In this document: positions 8,548 to 16,787 of the stretch, piece after piece
Position numbering within the stretch: position 1 is the stretch's first letter
How the letters are laid out: every line of letters starts with the position of its first letter
From: Palsa-504 sp963742795
GTDB taxonomy: Bacteria; Actinomycetota; Actinomycetes; Streptosporangiales; Streptosporangiaceae
DNA: 64,000 nt
Direction: 5' to 3'
Assembly (NCBI GenBank): GCA_963742795.1
Contig: CAVUNL010000013.1
Coordinates: 186,001-250,000 of the forward strand
Notes under the pieces: model-generated
The model's input: the letters and a program-made list of their open reading frames with translations, nothing else
What the model was told of the DNA's origin: nothing
Databases searched by the model: none
Position numbers and translations under genes: made by a program

Positions 8548-9198
8548 ATGAGCATCGAGCGCGAGAAGCAGGTCGCCGCGGAGGCGGCCGCGGAGCTGGT
8601 CGAGAACGGCATGACAGTCGGGCTGGGCACCGGCTCGACCGTGGCGTACCTGCTCCCGGCCCTGGCCAGGCGATCGCTCGACATCCTCTGCGCCGCCACG
8701 TCGCCGCGCACCGAGCACGCCGCGCGCGAACTGGGCCTGCGGATCGAGGACGTCGCGAGCATCGACCGGTTCGACCTCACCATCGACGGCGCGGACCAGG
8801 TCGCCCCGGACGGCTGGCTGGTCAAGGGCGGCGGCGGTGCGCACACGCGGGAGAAGATCGTCGCCGGGGCCGCGGACCGGTTCGTCGTTATCGTCGACTC
8901 CTCCAAGCCGGTCCCGGCGCTGCACGGCCCGGTCCCGCTCGAGCTGCTGTCCTTCGGGCTGCGCGCGACCATGCGCCGGGTCGCCCCGGCCTCACTGCGC
9001 GACGTCCCGCTCAGCCCGGACGGCGGCGTGATCGCGGACTACCGCGGGCCGGTGGACGACCCGGCGGTGCTGGCCGGCCGGCTGTCCGGCACGCCCGGGG
9101 TCGTCCAGCACGGCCTGTTCCCGCCGGAGATGGTGGCCGCGGTCCTGGTGGGCCGGGGTGAGTCGGCCGACCGGATCGACTTCAAATCCGGTGCTTGA
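8548..9198 (+). CDS. rpiA: Ribose-5-phosphate isomerase A
   Basis: A 216-residue protein, the normal RpiA length. Motifs seen are GLGTGSTV (phosphate loop, residues 25-32), IDGADQ with the catalytic Asp pair region, KGGGGAHTREKIVA, and VDSSKPV. It interconverts ribose 5-phosphate and ribulose 5-phosphate in the non-oxidative pentose phosphate pathway, in the cytoplasm. ATG follows CTGGAGGCA. It is a single gene here. Transketolase, another enzyme of the pathway, is at 23874. Confidence 0.93.
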   Translation: MSIEREKQVAAEAAAELVENGMTVGLGTGSTVAYLLPALARRSLDILCAATSPRTEHAARELGLRIEDVASIDRFDLTIDGADQVAPDGWLVKGGGGAHTREKIVAGAADRFVVIVDSSKPVPALHGPVPLELLSFGLRATMRRVAPASLRDVPLSPDGGVIADYRGPVDDPAVLAGRLSGTPGVVQHGLFPPEMVAAVLVGRGESADRIDFKSGA

Positions 9199-9297
9199 CC
9201 ATCGCCGACCTGAGGGCAGCCTTGTCCACCGTTCGGCGGACACGGCGGTGACCGGACGGGCGACGCGCCGCCGGGGGATGGCATGCATGCTGGGTAC

Positions 9298-9750
9298 ATG
9301 AACGCAACGGGGTGCGCAGTGCTGGCGCGCGGGCTGGTCAAGCGGTACGGCGGGGTTGCGGCGGTCAGCGGGATCGACCTGGAGATCGCGCCGGGCGAGG
9401 TATTCGCGCTGCTGGGCCCGAACGGCGCTGGCAAGACCACCACGGTGGAGATCCTGGAGGGCTATCGCGACCGGGACGGCGGCGAGGTCAGCGTCCTGGG
9501 CACGGACCCGCAGCGAGCCGGGCGGGCGGCCCCGAGCTGCTGTTCCTGGACGAGCCGACGACCGGATTCGACCCGGCGGCCCGGCACGCGTTCTGGGACG
9601 CGATCCGCGTCCTGTCCGGCGGCGGGGTAACGGTCCTGCTCACCACGCACTACCTGGACGAGGCGGCGGCGCTGGCTGACCGGGTCGCGGTGATCCGTGA
9701 CGGCGTGATCGTGGCTGAGGACAGGCGTTTCCGCGGAAACGCCGCGGCGT
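9298..9750 (+). pseudogene. ABC transporter ATPase, internally deleted and frameshifted
   Basis: The frame from ATG 9298 encodes an ABC ATPase N-terminus with Walker A GPNGAGKTT and continues to VLGTDPQRAGR. At about 9521-9531 the sequence jumps directly to PELLFLDEPTTGFDP (Walker B and D-loop) in another frame, followed by the H-loop TTHYLDEAAALADR. The roughly 90 residues with the Q-loop and the LSGGQ signature are missing. An ATPase without the signature cannot work, so this is a remnant of a drug- or lipid-exporter ATPase. No permease gene follows; a methyltransferase starts instead. Confidence 0.85.
9724..9743. promoter_or_regulatory. Perfect 20-bp palindrome upstream of a methyltransferase
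   Basis: GGCGTTTCCGCGGAAACGCC is its own reverse complement with no spacer. It lies 23 bases before the GTG start of the methyltransferase, at the end of the ABC remnant. Operator of a dimeric regulator is the likeliest reading; a short hairpin or deletion scar are alternatives. Confidence 0.5.
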
Positions 9751-9766
9751 TGGGTACGGTCGGGGC

Positions 9767-10501
9767 GTGCCCGATGCGATCTTTGCCCACCCGCGCCTGG
9801 CGCTGGTCTATGACGCGTTCGACGGACCGCGCGACGACCTGGCCGCCTACGTCGCCATCGCGGGGGAACTGGGCGCGGACCGCGTGCTGGACGTGGGCTG
9901 CGGGACCGGATGCCTGGCCATCGCGCTGGCCGGGACCGGCCGCACCGTGACGGGCGTCGACCCGGCCGCCGCCAGTATCGACGTCGCCCGGTCCAAGGAT
10001 GGCAGCGCCGCGGTCACCTGGATCCACGGCGATGCCGCCGCAGTACCGGCGGCCAGCGCCGACCTGGCCGTGATGACCGGGAACGTGGCCCAGGTCTTCC
10101 GCACCGATGAGGACTGGGACCAGGTGCTCCGGGCCGTCGGGGCCGCGCTCGGCCCGCGCGGGTACCTGGTCTTCGAAACCCGGCGCCCGGAACGCCGGGC
10201 GTGGGAGGAATGGGCGGCCGAGGCCGGCCCGGCCCGCCGTGACGTCCCGGGCAGCGGACCGGTCGAGCGGCGCCTCGAGGTCACCGCCGTGGCTTTTCCG
10301 TTCGTCTCGTTCCGCTACACCTACACCTTCCTGGCCGACGGCGCGGTCATCACGTCGGACTCCACGCTGCGGTTCCGCGGCCGCGACGAGGTGGAATCGA
10401 GCCTGGCCGCCCGGGGCTACCGGGTGCTGGAGGTGCGGGATGCCCCGGATCGCCCGGGCCGCGAGTTCGTGTTCATCACCGAACGCACGGTCAGACGGTG
10501 A
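9767..10501 (+). CDS. Class I SAM-dependent methyltransferase
   Basis: A 244-residue protein from GTG 9767. Motif I VLDVGCGTG (about residues 40-48) and the acidic end of strand 2 (VTGVDPA) are followed by GDAAAVP and a motif IV-like region at DLAVMTGNVAQVF, defining the Rossmann-like methyltransferase fold. The substrate is unknown; the N-terminus PRLALVYDAFDGPRDD is typical of small-molecule methyltransferases. Its stop overlaps the convergent GH25 gene by 11 bases. Confidence 0.85.
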   Translation: MPDAIFAHPRLALVYDAFDGPRDDLAAYVAIAGELGADRVLDVGCGTGCLAIALAGTGRTVTGVDPAAASIDVARSKDGSAAVTWIHGDAAAVPAASADLAVMTGNVAQVFRTDEDWDQVLRAVGAALGPRGYLVFETRRPERRAWEEWAAEAGPARRDVPGSGPVERRLEVTAVAFPFVSFRYTYTFLADGAVITSDSTLRFRGRDEVESSLAARGYRVLEVRDAPDRPGREFVFITERTVRR

Positions 10502-11603
10502 CCTTGATCGACGCGTTCGGGGGCGATACCGGGCCGCCGTTGGCCCAGACCTGGATGTTGTAGGTCCAGCCGGCCACCAGGCCGGTCAGGACGACGGAAT
10601 TAGCGGTCGGGGTCTCGTGGGCGTAGACCTCGCCGTTCAGGCCGACCGCCTGGACGGTGTAGCTGGCCACGGCGGTGCCGTTGACGGTGACCGCGTCCCA
10701 GTTGACGGCCAGGCTGACCGCGCCGGCCGCCAGTCCGGTCGGGGCCGGATACGGCACCGCGCCGCCGGGATTCAGGTTGAGCGCGGACCACGTTTGCGGG
10801 CCCACGATTCCGTCGACGGTCAGCTTCTGCGCGGCCTGGAACGCCTTGACCGCGGCCAGGGTGGCGGGACCGAAGTCGCCGTCGACGGTGAGCGTCGCGC
10901 CCCAGACGTTCAGCCGGGTCTGCAGCGTCTGGACCGCCTGGCCGGTGTCGCCCTCGGTGAGAATCGGGTTGGCGCCAGTCGGGGCGCCGGTCGAGACCTG
11001 GGCCTGGAAGTCGGTCAGCGTGCCCTGGTAGGCGTTCATATCCACGGTGGAGACTCCGTTAAGCGTTGCGGTCGAGGTGTACTGCCAGATGAGAGGGGTC
11101 ATTCCGCCGTAAGAGGCCCAGCCGGGCCCGGTGTCGCTGTAGCCGGTGTAGTCGGAGGAGACGAGCAGCATGCCGAGGTCCATGACCGGGGACAGCGAAG
11201 CCTGGCCCAGGTTGCCCTGCCAGTACCAGTGCGGGAGGTACAGCAGGTGGACCGTGCCGCCCAGCGCCCGGTATTCGTTGATGAAGTCGACGGCGTCGGA
11301 AATCTGCGGCGCCGAGGCGATCGTGCCGTTGGAATTGTACGTCGGCTCGCAGTCGATCATCAGCGGTATCCCGCTGCCTACCCGGCCGTAGGCGTATGAC
11401 GCCTGGCCCGCGCCATTGCCAGCGTGGAGGAAGTGATAAGCGCAGAAATAGGCGCCGGCATTGGCCGCGCGCACCTTGGCGGCGGCATAGTCCGGGTTCG
11501 TGTAGTTGTTATTTTCCGTCGCCTTGACCATGGCAATAACGCAGCCAGAAAAACTAATGCCAGCCTGATAATCGGCAACGTCGGGATAGAAGATGGTCAT
11601 CAT
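10491..11603 (-). CDS. GH25 lysozyme-like hydrolase with peptidoglycan-binding and FnIII domains
   Basis: A 370-residue protein from ATG 11603, preceded by AGAGGGG. Residues 1-185 form a GH25 (Chalaropsis-type lysozyme) domain. It has PDVADYQ at the start, the catalytic-type IDCEP acidic pair near residue 83, and a closing WQYTST...VDMNAYQG. Residues about 200-262 are a PG_binding_1 repeat (LTEGDTGQAVQTLQTRL...VDGIVGPQTW), and 275-370 look like a fibronectin type III domain. The family cleaves the MurNAc-GlcNAc bond of cell wall. No signal peptide is visible at this start, nor in the 28 extra codons upstream, so export is unexplained. Confidence 0.82.
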   Translation of the reverse strand: MMTIFYPDVADYQAGISFSGCVIAMVKATENNNYTNPDYAAAKVRAANAGAYFCAYHFLHAGNGAGQASYAYGRVGSGIPLMIDCEPTYNSNGTIASAPQISDAVDFINEYRALGGTVHLLYLPHWYWQGNLGQASLSPVMDLGMLLVSSDYTGYSDTGPGWASYGGMTPLIWQYTSTATLNGVSTVDMNAYQGTLTDFQAQVSTGAPTGANPILTEGDTGQAVQTLQTRLNVWGATLTVDGDFGPATLAAVKAFQAAQKLTVDGIVGPQTWSALNLNPGGAVPYPAPTGLAAGAVSLAVNWDAVTVNGTAVASYTVQAVGLNGEVYAHETPTANSVVLTGLVAGWTYNIQVWANGGPVSPPNASIKVTV

Positions 11604-11791
11604 TGCCCCTCTGGTCATGAATTTTCTGCACGGCCCGGCGGCCGACCAGGCCGGCATGCCCAAGCTGACCCTAGGCCGGATCCTCACTTGACGGAGGCCG
11701 AATCCTCGCTGTAGATACCTCTCCTACGAAGGATTCAACGCCTTGTGGGCCAGGCGGACGTGGCCGGAAGCGCGCACCATGCTCCGTTCGG

Positions 11792-12319
11792 TCAAAATGA
11801 GATCTTGGTCAGTAGCCAGAATGTGGCTGCGGTGCCGGTGCCGTAGGCCAGGTGCCCGCTCAGGTCCCAGGCCAGGGTCTTCGCGTCGTACTTCCAGATC
11901 GGCTGGTACAGGCCGGCCACCGGCAGGGCGATGTAGTCGTTGGCGAAGACCGCGGCGCCGAAGGGCAGGCCGTACACCGGACGCGGCGTGGGCAGCGATC
12001 CGGCCACGATTCCGTAGGCCGCGCCCGCCGCCGAACCGTAGGCCCAGTGCATGGCGGTGCTGATCGGCCAGGCCGAGCGCTCGGGGAGCTTGCGCTGGGT
12101 GAAACCCTCGATGACACGCTTGGCCACCTGCCCCGGGGCCGGGGCCGTCTCCCAGCTGTCGATCGGCGCGAACTCCCAGGCCAGCGGGCTCTTGGTGCCG
12201 CCCGCACGGCGGTACTTCAGGTATTGCACGGCATCCAGGCCGACGGTGCCCACGGCGCCGGCCAGCAGGCCGGCGGCGGCGACCGCCAGGGGGGTCAGCG
12301 GGTGCTTGCGGGTGTGCAT
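11792..12319 (-). CDS. Hypothetical membrane protein
   Basis: A 175-residue protein with TGGAGG seven bases before ATG 12319. Hydrophobic helices occur at LAVAAAGLLAGAVGTVGLDAV, a Gly/Ala-rich segment around SAAGAAYGIVAG, GLPFGAAVFANDYIALP, and the C-terminal GTGTAATFWLLT. It resembles small actinobacterial membrane proteins of unknown function. It is encoded 28 bases downstream of the Bax inhibitor-1 family gene on the same strand, so they are probably co-transcribed. Confidence 0.7.
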   Translation of the reverse strand: MHTRKHPLTPLAVAAAGLLAGAVGTVGLDAVQYLKYRRAGGTKSPLAWEFAPIDSWETAPAPGQVAKRVIEGFTQRKLPERSAWPISTAMHWAYGSAAGAAYGIVAGSLPTPRPVYGLPFGAAVFANDYIALPVAGLYQPIWKYDAKTLAWDLSGHLAYGTGTAATFWLLTKISF

Positions 12320-12347
12320 AGCGGGCCTCCAGTCGGGGTCAGGGCCA

Positions 12348-13013
12348 TCACCGGTCCTGCCCGCCGGAGAAGATCTCCAGGAAGAACAGGAACACGTTCA
12401 GCACGTCGAGGAAGATCGACGCGGCCAGGAACGGCGCGGAGGTGACGTCGGTGTTGGTGCGCAGCCGCTGGAAGTCGAACATGACGAACCCGGCGAAGAT
12501 GACCAGGCCGAGCACGGAGTAGACCAGGTCGCCGTGGGGGATGTTGACGAAGATCAGCACGATGCCGAACACGATCAGGGCCAGCAGCGCCCAGAAACTG
12601 ATGCGCGCGATCGCGGTCAGGTCGCGCCGGGTGGCGTACCCGGCCGCGCCGAACCCGGCGATGAACAGCGCGGTCGCGCCGCCGGCCTGCCACAGCGCCT
12701 GCGGGTCCATGCTGCCGTAGTAGGCGATCGTGGGCGCCACGGCCAGTCCGATCAGCAGGCCGAACGCGCCCAGCAGCCCGATGGTGAGCTGCTGTTGCGA
12801 GCGGCGCGCGGTGAACCGCATGGCGATCAGGCAGGCGAAGGCGGCGATGAAAAAGAAGATGCCGATCCCGCCGGTCAGGTTGCGGCCCAGCCAGGCGCCG
12901 AGCGCGAACAACGCGGCGGTGGCCGCGACGTAGCCCATCGTCTGGGAAAACAGGGCGTGCGTCTGGCTGCGGGCCGCCGTCCCCATCTGGCGGTAGTCGA
13001 GTGTATCGCTCAT
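12348..13013 (-). CDS. Bax inhibitor-1/YccA family membrane protein
   Basis: A 221-residue protein with seven predicted hydrophobic helices, from ATG 13013 with GGAG upstream; the 35 codons before it lack a ribosome site. The N-terminus YRQMGTAARSQTHALFSQTMGYVAATAALFA and the late FVMFDFQRLRTN, then DVLNVFLFFLEIF, match the family signature. The C-terminal Asp-rich pH-sensor region is replaced by a short GGQDR tail. Family members are pH-dependent cation leaks or modulators of membrane proteases. It is divergent from poxB, sharing a 194-base intergenic region. Confidence 0.88.
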   Translation of the reverse strand: MSDTLDYRQMGTAARSQTHALFSQTMGYVAATAALFALGAWLGRNLTGGIGIFFFIAAFACLIAMRFTARRSQQQLTIGLLGAFGLLIGLAVAPTIAYYGSMDPQALWQAGGATALFIAGFGAAGYATRRDLTAIARISFWALLALIVFGIVLIFVNIPHGDLVYSVLGLVIFAGFVMFDFQRLRTNTDVTSAPFLAASIFLDVLNVFLFFLEIFSGGQDR

Positions 13014-13207
13014 GGTGCCCGGCTCCTTCGCTGTTCCTGTCGTTCTGGTACCTACAGTCGCACGCCCGGACTGCCGGGCGTACCCGGGCCTGTCACTGGC
13101 AGATGCCCTGGTCTTCACCCGGGAACCAGTCCAGGTCTCCCGGCGCGGGGCGGGCCGTTCCGGGGCGGGATAGTGGTGTCAGTCGGCGCGACAGGAAGGA
13201 CCGGGAA

Positions 13208-14944
13208 ATGGCGACCACAGTGGCTGATGTGATGGTAGCGACGCTGCGGGCCTCGGGGGTGCGGCGGGTGTACGGGATCCCGGGGGATTCGCTCAACGGG
13301 TTCACCGACGCGATGCGCCGGGACGGCACGATCGCCTGGGAGCACGTCCGGCACGAGGAGGCGGCCGCGTTCGCGGCGGCCGCGGATGCGGCGCTGACCG
13401 GGGAGCTGGCAGTGTGCGCAGCCAGCTGCGGCCCGGGCAACCTGCACCTGATCAACGGCCTGTTCGACGCCAACCGCAGCGGGGTCCCGGTGCTGGCCAT
13501 CGCCGCGCATATCCCGGCCGAGGAGATCGGCGGGGAGTACTTCCAGGAGACCCATCCGCAGGAGCTGTTCCGCGAGTGCAGCGTGGACTGCGAGCTGATC
13601 AGCACCCAGGAGCAGCTGCCGCGGATCCTGCAGGTCGCGATGCGCGCGGCGCTGGCCCGGGGCGGCGTGGCGGTGGTCGTGGTGCCGGGCGGGACGTTCC
13701 TGGACGACGTGCGGGGGGCCGGAGAGCCGGTGCCGATCCGGGCGGCGTCGTCGGTGGTCCGGCCCAGCGATTCCGAGCTCGTGGACGCGGCTTCAGTGCT
13801 GAACGAGGCCAGCGCGGTGACGATCTTGGCCGGGGCGGGGTGTGCCGGGGCGCATTCGCAGCTGATCGCGCTGGCTGGGGCGTTGAAGGCTCCGGTGGTG
13901 CACGCGTTCCGCGGCAAGGAGTTCGTCGAGTACGACAACCCGTACGACGTGGGGATGACCGGGCTGATCGGGTTCTCCTCGGGGTACCGGGCCATGGAGC
14001 ACTGCGACGCGCTGGTCATGCTCGGCACCGACTTCCCGTACCGGCCGTTCTTCCCCGAGGGCGTCCCGGTGATCCAGGTCGACGTGCGCGGCGAGCGGAT
14101 CGGACGGCGGGTGCCGGTCGCTTTCCCCCTGGTGGGCACAGTCCGGGACACGGTCGACGCGCTGCTGCCGCTGCTGGTGGCCAAGGACGACTCGGCGCAC
14201 CTGGACCGGATGACCGCGCACTACCGGCGGGCCCGGGGCCGGCTGGACAAGCTGGCCCGCGACCGGCGGAACGAGTCGCCGCTGCACCCGCAGTACGTCG
14301 CGGCCACCGTCGACCGGCTGGCCGCCGCGGACGCGGTGTTCACCGCCGACGTCGGCACGCCGTGCATCTGGGCCGCCCGTTACCTGCGGATGAACGGCAC
14401 CCGCCGGCTGGTCGGCTCGTTCAACCACGGCTCCATGGCCAACGCCCTGCCGCACGCCATCGGGGCCCAGGCCAGCCACCCGGGCCGGCAGGTCATCGCG
14501 CTGTCCGGGGACGGCGGCATCGCGATGCTGCTCGGCGAGCTCATCACCTTGCGCCAGCGGCACCTGCCGGTCAAGGTCGTGGTGTTCAACAACGGCGCGC
14601 TGTCGTTCGTGGAGCTGGAGATGAAGGCGGCCGGCATCGTCACCTACGGCACCGACCTGGACAACCCGGACTTCGCCGGGATCGCGCGGGCGGCCGGGCT
14701 GTTCGGCGTCCGGGTGGACAAAGCGGATCAGCTGGAGAACGCGCTGACCGAGGCGTTTGCCCACGACGGCCCGGCACTGGTCGAGGTGGCCACCGCCCGG
14801 TACGAGCTGTCCCTGCCGCCCAAGCTCACCTACGGCCAGATCAAGGGCTTCACCCTGTACGCGACCAGGACCATCTTGTCCGGCGGCGGCGAGGAACTGG
14901 TCGAGCTGACCAAGACCAACCTGCGCGAGCTGGAAGCCGAATAA
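13208..14944 (+). CDS. poxB: Pyruvate dehydrogenase (quinone)/pyruvate oxidase
   Basis: A 578-residue enzyme, close to the length of E. coli PoxB (572). ATG 13208 follows AGGAAGGA. Motifs include GIPGDSLNGF, the activating Glu in HEEAAAFAAAAD, and the ThDP motif GDGGIAMLLGELITL ending FNNG. FAD is bound by the middle domain in this family. The reaction is oxidative decarboxylation of pyruvate to acetate and CO2 with electrons to the quinone pool. The paralogue at 4768 is more distant. The C-terminal lipid-binding helix of E. coli PoxB is not obvious (the end is TNLRELEAE). Confidence 0.85.
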   Translation: MATTVADVMVATLRASGVRRVYGIPGDSLNGFTDAMRRDGTIAWEHVRHEEAAAFAAAADAALTGELAVCAASCGPGNLHLINGLFDANRSGVPVLAIAAHIPAEEIGGEYFQETHPQELFRECSVDCELISTQEQLPRILQVAMRAALARGGVAVVVVPGGTFLDDVRGAGEPVPIRAASSVVRPSDSELVDAASVLNEASAVTILAGAGCAGAHSQLIALAGALKAPVVHAFRGKEFVEYDNPYDVGMTGLIGFSSGYRAMEHCDALVMLGTDFPYRPFFPEGVPVIQVDVRGERIGRRVPVAFPLVGTVRDTVDALLPLLVAKDDSAHLDRMTAHYRRARGRLDKLARDRRNESPLHPQYVAATVDRLAAADAVFTADVGTPCIWAARYLRMNGTRRLVGSFNHGSMANALPHAIGAQASHPGRQVIALSGDGGIAMLLGELITLRQRHLPVKVVVFNNGALSFVELEMKAAGIVTYGTDLDNPDFAGIARAAGLFGVRVDKADQLENALTEAFAHDGPALVEVATARYELSLPPKLTYGQIKGFTLYATRTILSGGGEELVELTKTNLRELEAE

Positions 14945-15199
14945 CCGGCGCCGGGCGGAGGGGAAACGGGGCGGGCGGAAGAGGCCGCTGACGCCATCGT
15001 GTTGCCCAGCCCGACGGCACGGGAATAGGCCAGCGTGGTGATGCCTTAGACTAACGGCGGCGGTCTTCCCCGCCACTCTTGCGGGTGAGCAGCCCGCGCG
15101 GTCGCTTGTGAGCAGTCCCGTTTCGGTCAGACAGCCGTTCGATGCTGTCGTGGACGCCTTAGAACATGACGCGACCCCGAACCACGATGGAGCTCCAGC

Positions 15200-16705
15200 A
15201 TGCCCGGACGCCCACGGCGTCAGCACACGTCTTCTTCCCGTAGCGGCGGTCAGGGAACGCCGCGGCGCGGCCCCGCCGCGCGCCAGTACGGTTCCGCCGC
15301 GCGTACCCGACCCCCGGCGCGGCGTCCTGATCCGCACGCGGCGCTCGACCAGGCCCTGGCCACCGCGGCCGCGGTGCCGCAGCCTGACGCGGCCACGTTC
15401 GGCGCGCTCGGCGTCGACGACCGGCTAGTCGGCGCGCTGGCCGCGGGCGGCATCCACGAACCATTCGCGATCCAGGCCCGGGTGCTGCCCGACGCGCTGG
15501 CCGGGCGCAGCGTTCTCGGCCGGGCGCAGACCGGATCGGGCAAGACGCTCGCCTTCGGCCTGCCGTTGCTCACCCGGCTGGCGGCCGGGGAGAGCCCGCG
15601 GCAGCAGAAGACGCCCCGCGCGCTGATCCTGGTGCCGACCAGGGAACTCGCCCAGCAGGTCGCCGACGTGCTCGCGCCGCTGGGCCGGCGCGTGGGCGTG
15701 AGCACCGCGACGGTGTACGGCGGGGTGTCAATCGGGCGGCAGATCGACCGGGTCCGCGACGCCGACCTGGTGGTGGCCACCCCGGGCCGGCTCATCGATC
15801 TCATGGAACGCGGAGCCTGCCGGCTCGGCGGGATCGAGATCACCGTGATCGACGAGGCCGACCACATGGCCGACCTCGGCTTCCTGCCCGCGGTCACCTG
15901 GATCCTCGACGCCACGCCGCCCGGCGGTCAGCGGATGCTCTTCTCCGCCACCCTGGACCGGGGAGTGGGCCAGCTGGTGACCTCCTACGTCAGCGATCCC
16001 GCGTTGCACGCGGTCCCCACGGCGGTTGACTCCAGCCTGGCCGAGCACCGCATGCTGGTGCTCAGCGCGCAGGACAAGGTGCCGGTCGCGACGGAAATCG
16101 CCAGCCGCGAGGGACGCACGCTGTTCTTCGTGCGGACCAAGCACGGCGCCGACCGGCTGGCCAAGCAGCTGGGCCGGGCCGGGATCAGCGCCGCCGCGAT
16201 CCACGGGGACCGCAACCAGAACCAGCGCCAGCGGGCCCTGGACGGGTTCGCCGCCGGGGATCCGCGGGTCCTGGTCGCCACCGACGTCGCGGCCCGCGGC
16301 ATCCACGTCGACGACGTCGACCTCGTCGTCCAGTACGACCCGCCGAACGACGCCAAGGACTACCTGCACCGCTCGGGGCGCACGGCCCGGGCCGGGGCTT
16401 CGGGCCTGGTGGTGGCGCTGGCCGAGCACGGGCAGGTCCGTGACCTGCAGCGGATGCACGACGCCGCCGGGATCACCGCGGACCGCCACGAGGTGGCGGC
16501 CGGGCACCACGTCGTCCGGCAGATCGCAACCTCGGGCACGCCGATCCCGCCCGCCCCGGCACCGGTCAGCCGGACCCCGAGGCACCGGTCCGGGACGCGC
16601 GGCGCGGGACCAAGCCGGCCCGCGGCTCGGTCGCGGCAGCGCGGCGAGCATGGGAGCCGCGCGGGCCGGTCCGAGGGACGGGAACCACGGCCCGTTCGGC
16701 AGTAA
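15200..16705 (+). CDS. DEAD-box RNA helicase
   Basis: A 501-residue protein from ATG 15200. A basic, low-complexity N-terminus (about 50 residues) precedes the Q motif region PFAIQARVLPDAL, Walker A AQTGSGKT, PTRELAQQ, TPGRLIDL, DEAD, SAT, and the second RecA domain motifs ATDVAARGIHVDDV and HRSGRTARAG. The C-terminal tail is Pro/Arg-rich, typical of RNA binding. The family unwinds RNA duplexes in ribosome assembly or cold adaptation. The 255-base leader before it holds no gene that I can see. Its last codons coincide with a recurrent short motif described in the findings. Confidence 0.93.
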   Translation: MPGRPRRQHTSSSRSGGQGTPRRGPAARQYGSAARTRPPARRPDPHAALDQALATAAAVPQPDAATFGALGVDDRLVGALAAGGIHEPFAIQARVLPDALAGRSVLGRAQTGSGKTLAFGLPLLTRLAAGESPRQQKTPRALILVPTRELAQQVADVLAPLGRRVGVSTATVYGGVSIGRQIDRVRDADLVVATPGRLIDLMERGACRLGGIEITVIDEADHMADLGFLPAVTWILDATPPGGQRMLFSATLDRGVGQLVTSYVSDPALHAVPTAVDSSLAEHRMLVLSAQDKVPVATEIASREGRTLFFVRTKHGADRLAKQLGRAGISAAAIHGDRNQNQRQRALDGFAAGDPRVLVATDVAARGIHVDDVDLVVQYDPPNDAKDYLHRSGRTARAGASGLVVALAEHGQVRDLQRMHDAAGITADRHEVAAGHHVVRQIATSGTPIPPAPAPVSRTPRHRSGTRGAGPSRPAARSRQRGEHGSRAGRSEGREPRPVRQ

Positions 16706-16787
16706 AAGAATCCCGGCGCGGGCGGTAACTGGCCCCCTTCCGGCCCGCGCCCGAAGGCGGCCAGCAGGGCGGTGATCTCGGCCTGGA

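Noticed and set aside
13062..13081. Hairpin ACGCCCGG/CCGGGCGT between the Bax-inhibitor and poxB genes
   Set aside because: Short arms in a GC-rich divergent region; too weak to call an operator or terminator.
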